From positions 3,492,279 to 3,556,278 of the forward strand of contig JAJEKV010000065.1 in the NCBI GenBank assembly GCA_021234155.1: a stretch of 64,000 nt of DNA. The letters are read 5' to 3'. The DNA comes from Isoetes taiwanensis (taxonomy: Eukaryota > Streptophyta > Lycopodiopsida > Isoetales > Isoetaceae). The translations under genes were made by a program, and so were the position numbers. Shown piece by piece: positions 57,254 through 64,000 of the stretch. Below the pieces are notes generated by a model. It was not told where the DNA came from. It did not search any database and worked only from the letters and a program-made list of their open reading frames with translations. Positions within the stretch are counted from its first letter, which is position 1. Each line of letters starts with the position of its first letter.

Positions 57254-57262
57254 GAGTGGGGG
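57254..57262 (+). promoter_or_regulatory. Polypurine tract
   Basis: GAGTGGGGG directly precedes the 3' LTR, the usual place for plus-strand DNA priming. Confidence 0.75.
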
Positions 57263-57578
57263 TGTTGAAGATAGCAAAGAATTACGTGAATCTCATCAAA
57301 CAAGAAGTAGTTAGAATCATTAGATTCTATTGTTTGTTTCTATTTTCAAAAAGTATCATTAGAAGGTCGGGCCACTTAAGAGTCGCTAAGGGAACACTAC
57401 TTAATGACGAAGTCTTGAGGACACAACGATCCAATTGTGTGTACCCCTTGATCATCTTTCTTGTTTTCATGACCTCAGGCGCAGATCACTGAGAGCTCGC
57501 CTGCTTGTGTCTCTGTTGTATTTCCTCTGATATCAATCTAGTCTTCTATTTGTTTCTTACTAGATTCATATTCCAACA
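57263..57578 (+). repeat. 3' LTR of the complete Copia element
   Basis: 316 bp, TGTTGAAGATAGC to ATATTCCAACA. It differs from the 5' LTR mainly by small indels (for example CAAAAAG for CAG near 57347) and several substitutions in the first 150 bp. The last 130 bp are almost identical. Confidence 0.95.
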
Positions 57579-57583
57579 TAAAC
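57579..57583 (+). repeat. 5-bp target-site duplication, right (TAAAC)
   Basis: It matches 52784-52788 exactly. Confidence 0.85.
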
Positions 57584-57602
57584 CAGAGGACCGGAGTGTT
57601 AA

Positions 57603-57705
57603 GGGAACCAAATACCAGTGCAAATCAACACAGTAAATTTGCACTGGTGTTAAGGTTCCCAACACAAGAATTTTTAACCGTGTTAAGGTTCCCAAATGCA
57701 TTAAC
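57603..57705. repeat. Nested hairpin with GTGTTAAGG direct repeats
   Basis: CCAGTGCAAAT (57615-57625) pairs exactly with ATTTGCACTGG (57637-57647). The outer arms GGGAACC (57603-57609) and GGTTCCC (57654-57660) extend it with small internal loops. (G)TGTTAAGG followed by GAACC or TTCCCAA occurs three times (57597, 57648 and about 57680). Confidence 0.8.
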
Positions 57706-57719
57706 GACTCTTATCCTTG

Positions 57720-58890
57720 AGTATATGCTATTAATTGATATTGTGTACCAGTACATGCTGCAAATTCCTTATCATCATCAACTAAGAAAATGAAGAATGT
57801 TGTCATATCTTACATTCTTAGATCATTTGGGATACGTAATCAGAGTTGGCTGATTTTAATGCCAATCTAGCTTATCCTGTATAATGGGATCCATGACACT
57901 GCATTGCTTAATGATATATTATCGATATTGTATATACTACACCTCATGATAATGATAGACAAAAATCTAGAACCTTGATATAAATGTCGCCGTAAAATGT
58001 GGTATCCAAGGCTTCAACCGATCCTACTTATTTTTATTTTTTTGGCTAACAAACATATGTGTCCCAAACAAGAATTTGCTGCTCATAATAACTTGTACTA
58101 ATATTTATAAACCGCAATGTTTTACAACCTCGACCAGATCTTTCTCAGAATGATTACAAAATATGCCTCGTGATCTCATATTCCCACATTTTGAAATCCC
58201 ATTACAAAGTTGGTGTTTGTTGAATTGTTTCGATTCCGCTCGATGCTTACGATGCTTAGCTTACCTTTGTCACATGTCTTATCTTCTCCGGATAATGATG
58301 GACAAATACATGTAATGATAGACTTAAGATTCAAAACCTCAGAAAGTTCTTCCAATACTTTTGACTCTTAACTCTTTGAATTTCTCCACGCAGCTTTGAG
58401 GTAACACAATAATCAAAGTGACTCGCGGCAACATTCCTCGTGATACAATCATTTCAGATGTCGGGCATATTATTTGCTATTGTGGTCGCCACCCAGAATG
58501 CACAAGCTGAACCCCCGCAATGCATAAAACTAGTGTTATAGACCTAGCTTGAGCCGAAAGCAGACAATGGCTATTAAACTGCAAAACTCCCAGCCGTCCA
58601 AAATGAATTCTTGCATTCGAGCAATGTCATTACTGAGATGCAGCTTGCCAAGATCCTATAGATTAGGTAAAGCAGAACATGTCATGAACAACTAGCTTCA
58701 CTATCCATTTTAGGGTGGGATGAGTCATCAATTAAGGTATCGATGAACTGATAGAAAATTAAGAATCCCATCCTTAGCCACTTAAGGATTTTGTGAAGTG
58801 ACTCTTGGGGATAGAAGCTTAATAGTCGTGGAACCGTAATATATGGCACTAAAAAGAGCAATGAGAGTGTACCCCATTTACGTGTTCTAA
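57720..58890. other. No gene recognised
   Basis: AT-rich with only short frames; it lies 3' of the minus-strand BTB remnant. Confidence 0.5.
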
Positions 58891-58897
58891 AAGCTTG

Positions 58898-60109
58898 TCA
58901 CAATATTCCTGTTGAAAGAAATAAAACTCCAAATCTATCTGTTGGAATCAGCAAAGGCAACAAAAGTGCAGATTTCTCAAGGCCAAGAGAACCAGAATAC
59001 ATATATTTAATCATTGCCTCAAAGACCTCAAAATCAGCATCTTTAATATAAATTTGAGTTGTACTACTTTTGCTCATGCCATTGGTAAACATCTAAAACA
59101 TCATAAATATGTTCATCAGCTAAGCTCATTTCACATATTAAGAAAAAATTAATCCACAATAGTATAATAAGGAGGTTGCCATATTTACCAACCTTTGCAA
59201 ATGGCAAGCTCCATGCACTTAAAATAAGCCTATGGGCCTTTATGATTTTTTGCTCCATCCTCCAAGATAAGTTCAACATCACTCAATATCAATAGAGCCT
59301 GCATTCAATGCATCTCCCAATTTTTCACAATGTTGTGCCAATCTCTCAATACCAAACTCTGCAGCAATCTCTTTATCTAGTGTGAGGGCTTTTGCTTTCA
59401 AGGGTAAAAACTAACTTATATGAGTCTCGTTGCCAATTCGAGGTTCAAGCATGGTAGCATGGTGGCTACATAACGCTTCTTTTGAGTAGTTCAACGGAAT
59501 GGCATTCTTAGACATAGAAGATCTAACTAAGACTAATAAAATGTATAAACTTTTGGAAGCTAATACCATCATTGACAAATTGAGTTGGGATGCATGTGTT
59601 AAGAAAGTATAAGTTTTACCACAACTAAATCTAATTTTATGTAATATGAATATAGCTGGTAATTATCATGGTCTATGTTGCTACATGGAAAATCAAACTT
59701 TCTTCATGGCTTGCACTTCAAATCTATATATCTCATCATCCTCACAATAAAAGACACAGTCTGGTTATTAAAGTTGCAGCTCCAAACATGGCAAAAGGAT
59801 GGATAGATTCAAGTTCCCAACAGACATGCACTCTTATCCTTGAGTATTACTATTTGGGGTGTGGAGAACTTAAAATATGGCATAGCCGCTGCAGAGGGGA
59901 TGTTTGGGTTGCATACAAAACCAGCCCTTGTGCATAGTGTAGCTACATCCCATGAATTGAAATGTAATATTTTTGATGTCTTCCTCCATCGGTGGACTCA
60001 AGTTTTGCAAAAGCTCTTTGGGAATGTTCAGTCCTGGCATCTTCTCCCTTATTGCCTGCAAGGCAGTATATCTGGAATCTGCCTTAGCTCTCCATACCTG
60101 CATTAACAA
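58898..60109 (-). pseudogene. BTB/POZ-domain protein gene remnant
   Basis: Minus strand. The upstream piece (60109-59870) reads WRAKADSRYTALQAIREKMP and LNIPKELLQNLSPPMEEDIK. A middle piece (about 59385-59283) reads LDKEIAAEFGIERLAQHCEK. The BTB domain starts SDVELILEDGA (about 59280) and continues KAHRLILSAWSLPFAK, then across an intron MFTNGMSKSSTTQIYIKDAD and FEVFEAMIKYMYSGSL, ending LLLPLLI.TDRF. These match the BTB pattern 'DV.......AH+.+L...S..F..MF...M.E.....I.+.D.....F..ML.Y+Y'. BTB proteins often act as Cullin-3 substrate adaptors or dimerisation modules. The last intron (59093-59192, 100 bp, GT...TTTTAG) is intact. Two frameshifts near 59250-59285 break the domain start. The pieces at 59870-60109 may be upstream exons of the same gene. 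Confidence 0.65.
59093..59192 (-). other. Intron in the BTB domain
   Basis: On the minus strand the donor is GCAAAG|GTTGGT and the acceptor GATGTTTTAG|ATG. Removing it joins PFAK to MFTNG, the natural BTB continuation. Confidence 0.65.
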
Positions 60110-62100
60110 ATGCCCACACTTGAAGTTAGCACCATAACTATATTACCCATTATATAGAGCTGGCTAGCATACTATTATATGGCATCTTACCATAGAGCAA
60201 AAAAGGATTGCCAAGATTGATGCCCTTGCTGTGAAAGCCATCGCTTTGTCTTGGCAAGCTTCTAATCTATTGCCTCTCTTATATTCAAAACTTTGGTTCT
60301 TTTTTAAATCCATGCTAATGTCATCATGGTACTTCAAGGGGCCACCCCCATTTGCTCATAATATTGTATGAGGGACCACCATAAAATTTCTGCCTAAACC
60401 AATCCTTTACTTATCAGCACTAGATTGTAAAACTAATGCACAAATTCGAGCTCATGACAATGATAGACAAAGATCTAGAACCTAGATATAAATGCTCAGA
60501 AGATATTCTTTACTATTCTAACTAGCCATGCAACTCTATTCTCATATTTTATACTAATGGCTTACGTATGTATAAAGATTGATCTGGTAATTTACTCGCT
60601 TTATGAACGCTTTTAAATGCACTAAAAGACCAAAAAGCAATAGGCCCATTTAAGAATCTAGACCAATCTAATCGACTACCAACATCGCCTTCCCCTTAAG
60701 AAAAAAAGGTCGCTACCATGCATGCACCACTTAACCATACAATCAAGAGTAGATGTTTTACATTGTTTCCTTTCCGCACTTGATGGACTTCGCTTTAACC
60801 CGCTGGGTTCCCGTGGACGTAAAAAATTCATCTTATCTTATCTCTTATTCTTTCACCTCTGTATGCATTGGAAATTTACTCTAGTTTATTATTAAGCCCA
60901 TTTCTCCGATGCATTATCACATACATCGACCAAGCTGTGTTTCCAATGCTTATGATCTGATCACCCCATGGCCTTATCCACAAAACAACTTTCCTAAATA
61001 TAATTGCACTTCCACGATACCTATTGCTTTTCCGTTACAGCCCTGTTGTTTAAAATAACTGCAATTTTAATGCGAACAAAGTTCACCGCTAGCATCCAAA
61101 GCTAGCACTAACCAATGCTTTTAAAGTTCATCAAAAGAAAATCGTGAAGACCAGCCTGCTACCTAATTCCTAGAACCGAAGGAAAATACGTAAATCAGCA
61201 AATTACTAGCTTAAGTCAAGAGGATAAACTTTTTTTGACATTACAATTTTGCTTAAGTTTGCCTATATGGCATGGATACAATGGTATGATAAGACAAACT
61301 TCATATTTTGATTTTGTTTAAGTTATGCGTAACATTAAAATGTGATGTGATACTTAATATCTATTTTTATTCTTATTTATATGGCGGGTCCCGAACGCAA
61401 AGATTTTGATTTGATTTTGATGTGATATCGCTATTGAGCACTTAATGCATAGTGGTAATCAACTGATTTTAATATAGATTGACTTCTTTTTGTCCTGATG
61501 AAATGAGATCGAGTGTGAATTTTGTTTGCAGGAAGGATCATATTCAAATTTATAATTTCCGATTGAATGAGAAAACTAGAGGAAACTTTCCGACGAGGGG
61601 AAAAGGGTTCCCCAATGCCAACGGTCGAAATTGGGGGGTTCCTCCCCAAAATATCCGATTAAAGTACGAAATATCCGATTTACTAAAGTAGATGCAGGCA
61701 AAATTTCGGTCGAAATTTCATAAAAATAGTGTTAAACCGCAAGTTTGAGGTATTTTTCTCAAAAATCTAAGTAAGCATAAATAGAAGGCGCATTTTTGCC
61801 GGTTAGGCCTAGTATGCCTCAACCGACCCCCATGAAAGAGAGCCCATGTGGCTTGAAATCAACAACTGGATGAGTCAAGACAGATGTTGAGAATCGGGTG
61901 GTTATGGAGATTTTAATAACACCCCTCATAGTGATATGAAGCTTGGCAACAAAATCAACATGTCCATTAATGAAAGATATTCCTGGACAATTGATGTCCA
62001 ACCAAGACCTTATCTATGTCCCATCTTCAAACACAAAATTCTCCCTGAGAGCAACAAGAGAAAGGGTGACCAGAGGACTTTTGCATGTCGGATGATTTTA
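60110..62100. other. No gene recognised
   Basis: Non-coding on inspection. GTTCCCGTGGACGTAAAAAA followed by TTCATCTTATCTTATC (60807-60845) resembles the boundary at 34681-34703. Near 61620-61680 and 61700-61730 there are small direct repeats (AAATATCCGATT twice; TTTCGGTCGAAATTT and its parts). Confidence 0.45.
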
Positions 62101-62329
62101 TATCCATAATTTCGCTAGCTGGTTAGACAATCAGATTGTCACCGGAGATATTGCAAGCACCATCTCGTGATCACCAACCACACTTCCTTGACACTAAAGA
62201 TCCGAGAATTGGCCCTAGAAGTAAGAACACTCCCTTCAAGTTTAACACTTCTCGCCCAAATGAAGTCTTTTCTCACAAGAGTTTACCTCTTTCTACTCTC
62301 TCTCGCCCAAGATTGGCCAACATCAATCC

Positions 62330-62593
62330 ATGAAGTGCTTCAATGATAAAATGAAGAAAGTCAAAGATTGGGTGAAACAAAGGGGGGGAAAAGACCTTGC
62401 TCGTAAAAGGAAAGCTATAATGTCCAAAATTGTTGGAACAAATCAAAAATATCGATCCGATCTTGAAAGCAATCCCAAGGATGACTCTCTGCACTTGAGA
62501 GAGGAACAATTAGAAATCCAGATCAAAGCTCTTGAAGAACACCGTGTTAAGGGATGGCTCTTAGGAGTAAAGTTAAGATGTACAACCAATTGA
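62330..62593 (+). pseudogene. LINE endonuclease-RT linker
   Basis: The 87-codon frame MKCFNDKMKKVKDWVKQRGG to RVKGWLLGVKLRC matches the region between endonuclease and RT in plant LINEs, which has the form 'KLK..K..LK.WN', a Lys/Glu-rich helix and an 'E..W...SR..WL..GD' end. It is the longest clean piece of this LINE. Confidence 0.65.
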
Positions 62594-63229
62594 CCATGAG
62601 AGTTCTAAAATGTTCTTTAGAATTGTTAGGAACAGTGGTTAATAACTCCATTACCCAAATTGAAACCTAACAAGGATCCACTCTACAGATGAGAAGGAAA
62701 TTGCCTCGCCTTCCTAGATTTTTACACTAATCTTTTAAAGAAGAGTTGATAGACGATTGTAAAATTCAGAAGTCTTTGATATCATTGGCCCTCCTAATGA
62801 AATGATGGATGATGACCGGATCAAGTCCCCGAACTTCCCGGAAATCTTTGAAACTCTTAAAAAATGAAGCATGGGAAGAGTTCCTCGTATAGATGGTTTT
62901 CAACCTGAATTTTTTATGGAATTTTGGCCTATTATGAAGGAAGACATCATTCAATTTGTTCGTGGGGTTTGGAGAGCAGCTCTATTTATCCAACCTTCAA
63001 TGTCGGGTCATCTCTCTCATCCCTAAGACCTGAATCCCCTTCTAAAACCAATGAATGGGCCCTATCTCCTTGACTACAACCTTATACAAGCTTGTAGCTA
63101 AGATTATAGCTGGTAGAATTTTGGTTCATCTCCATGAAAAGTGAATGCCCTCATTAATCGCTTTCTTCCCAAAGCAGATCCATACCGATAACTATATAGC
63201 TGCAAATGAGGCCTTGTAGACGGAATAGA

Positions 63230-63990
63230 TTGACCAAACAAAACCGTGATCCTCCTCAAGTTGGACTTCGTAAGGGCTTATGGATCAGTATTTTTGAAAT
63301 TCCTAGAGAAAGCCATGGTCCATATTGGCATTCATCCCGCCCTCACTAAGCTCATTATGGGATTAAACCAAAAGCCACTTCATGTGTTATTGTCAATGGG
63401 ACTCCTTCCGGTTTTTTCCACATTCAAAGAGGGGTGAGACAAGGCTGCCCCCGGCTCCCTACCTCTTCATAATTGTCGCCTGAAGTTCTCACCAAAATGG
63501 TCCTCTCTTACCAAGACAAGGGTCCGCTTCCAAGGCCTTCAAATGCCCGATTCCAATAAAAACAACTTTCCATTCTTCAATATGCCGATGATACCTTTAC
63601 CATGTTGAGAGTCTGGTAATGACAATATGAAGAATTTTATGGATCAGATTCTAAATTTAGTGTTGCCTGGGATCCACCTCAATTATGCCAAATGTTCTAT
63701 CCTAGCCGATGGCTCATATCCGCATCTTAACACATATGGCATCAAATTTGTTCCTAATGGCCAACACGACTCTTTTTAGGCCTCCCCTTGCGCTCATATG
63801 TCCCATAAGATTGCTTTGCCTCGATTAATAGGATCGTGAAAAAGCTTATCCTCCTTAAAGGTTCTCTCGTCCCTGGCGGGAGGATTTTGATTGCCAACTC
63901 GGTCCTTGCCAAGAGCCATGTCTATTTCTCTTTCCGCTTTGATTATTCGACAAGGCTTCCTATAATAAAATTGAGCAATGTATTAAAGAG
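63230..63990 (+). pseudogene. LINE reverse transcriptase remnant
   Basis: ILLKLDFVRAYGSVFLKFLE stands where 'LK.D..KAFD.V.W.FL' is expected, so the first catalytic Asp is in a changed context (VRAYG). HPALTKLIMGLNQKPLHVLL, a frameshifted RG.RQGCPL block near 63440 and the YADD motif (63581-63592) follow. GGRILIANSVLAKSHVYF is the 'LS..GR..L...VL...P.Y' block. Confidence 0.7.
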
Positions 63991-64000
63991 TATATTTGGC

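Larger units (their letters stand above)
52789..57578 (+). mobile_element. Structurally complete Ty1/copia retrotransposon (4.79 kb)
   Basis: Two LTRs (311 and 316 bp), a 5-bp TSD (TAAAC), a PBS right after the 5' LTR, a purine tract before the 3' LTR, and gag-protease-integrase-RT-RNase H in Copia order define the element. Its length is normal for a small Copia lineage. All the coding domains are split by frameshifts (10 or more) although the LTRs are still alike. That pattern fits either a pseudogenised copy mobilised in trans or indel errors in the assembly. Confidence 0.95.
62130..64000 (+). mobile_element. LINE remnant, continues beyond the window
   Basis: The order on the plus strand starts with the end of the endonuclease (DHQPHF, TPFKFNTSRP at about 62165-62260). 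A charged linker follows (MKKVKDWVKQRGGKDLARKR; LREEQLEIQIKALEEHRVKG). The reverse transcriptase comes next: GSVFLKFLEKAMVHIGI, YADDT at 63581-63595 and ILIANSVLAKSHVYF at about 63880. The element is cut by the window end just after the RT core. Frames are broken throughout. Confidence 0.75.

Noticed and set aside
1-64000. tRNA, rRNA, organelle insertions or viral integrations
   Set aside because: No cloverleaf-like A/B box pair, no rRNA block, and no plastid or mitochondrial gene text was noticed. The RT sequences all sit with integrase or LINE domains, so no pararetrovirus is indicated.

Overview
This window looks like nuclear DNA from a land plant with a large, transposon-rich genome. The evidence is the mix of Ty1/copia and Ty3/gypsy elements, LINEs with poly-A tails, TATA boxes next to AACCCTAA boxes, and remnants of plant genes with GT-AG introns (a thaumatin-like protein and a BTB/POZ protein). 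No operon, CRISPR, rRNA or tRNA signal was seen. The family content does not fix the lineage; a fern, lycophyte or gymnosperm is as possible as an angiosperm.

Layout. 1-2.6 kb has no recognisable gene. 2.6-3.8 kb holds a 19-bp minisatellite, a candidate primer-binding site and a retrotransposon gag fragment. 3.9-9.5 kb is the most unusual part: a minus-strand array of related, decayed genes, each with a TATA box and upstream copies of a module of about 210 bp. The best preserved gene (5.06-6.30 kb) encodes a very Lys/Arg/Glu-rich protein that ends in a histone-H3-like fold. 9.8-13.2 kb is a decayed minus-strand Copia. 13.7-15.7 kb carries unrecognised minus-strand coding remains. 16.7-19.1 kb is a plus-strand Gypsy pol. 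20.4-21.9 kb and 24.5-26.1 kb are unrecognised decayed coding tracts. 28.6-34.7 kb contains two LINE remnants, one probably nested in the other. 36.5-38.2 kb is a thaumatin-like gene broken by frameshifts. 39.65-42.88 kb is a 5'-truncated LINE with a target-site duplication. 43.6-47 kb is a chromodomain Gypsy (chromovirus) pol. 48.4-50.4 kb is a Copia remnant interrupted by a 934-bp TIR element. 52.79-57.58 kb is a structurally complete Copia element with LTRs, TSD, PBS and PPT. 58.9-60.1 kb is a BTB/POZ remnant. 62.1-64.0 kb is a LINE that runs off the window end.

Almost every coding sequence is split by frameshifts, including those in the Copia element whose LTRs and target-site duplication are still clear. 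Either the region is old and unselected, or the assembly carries uncorrected indels. This matters for every call of 'pseudogene' below. There is no pathway linking the genes. The common theme is layered, partly nested transposon insertion around a few host-type genes.
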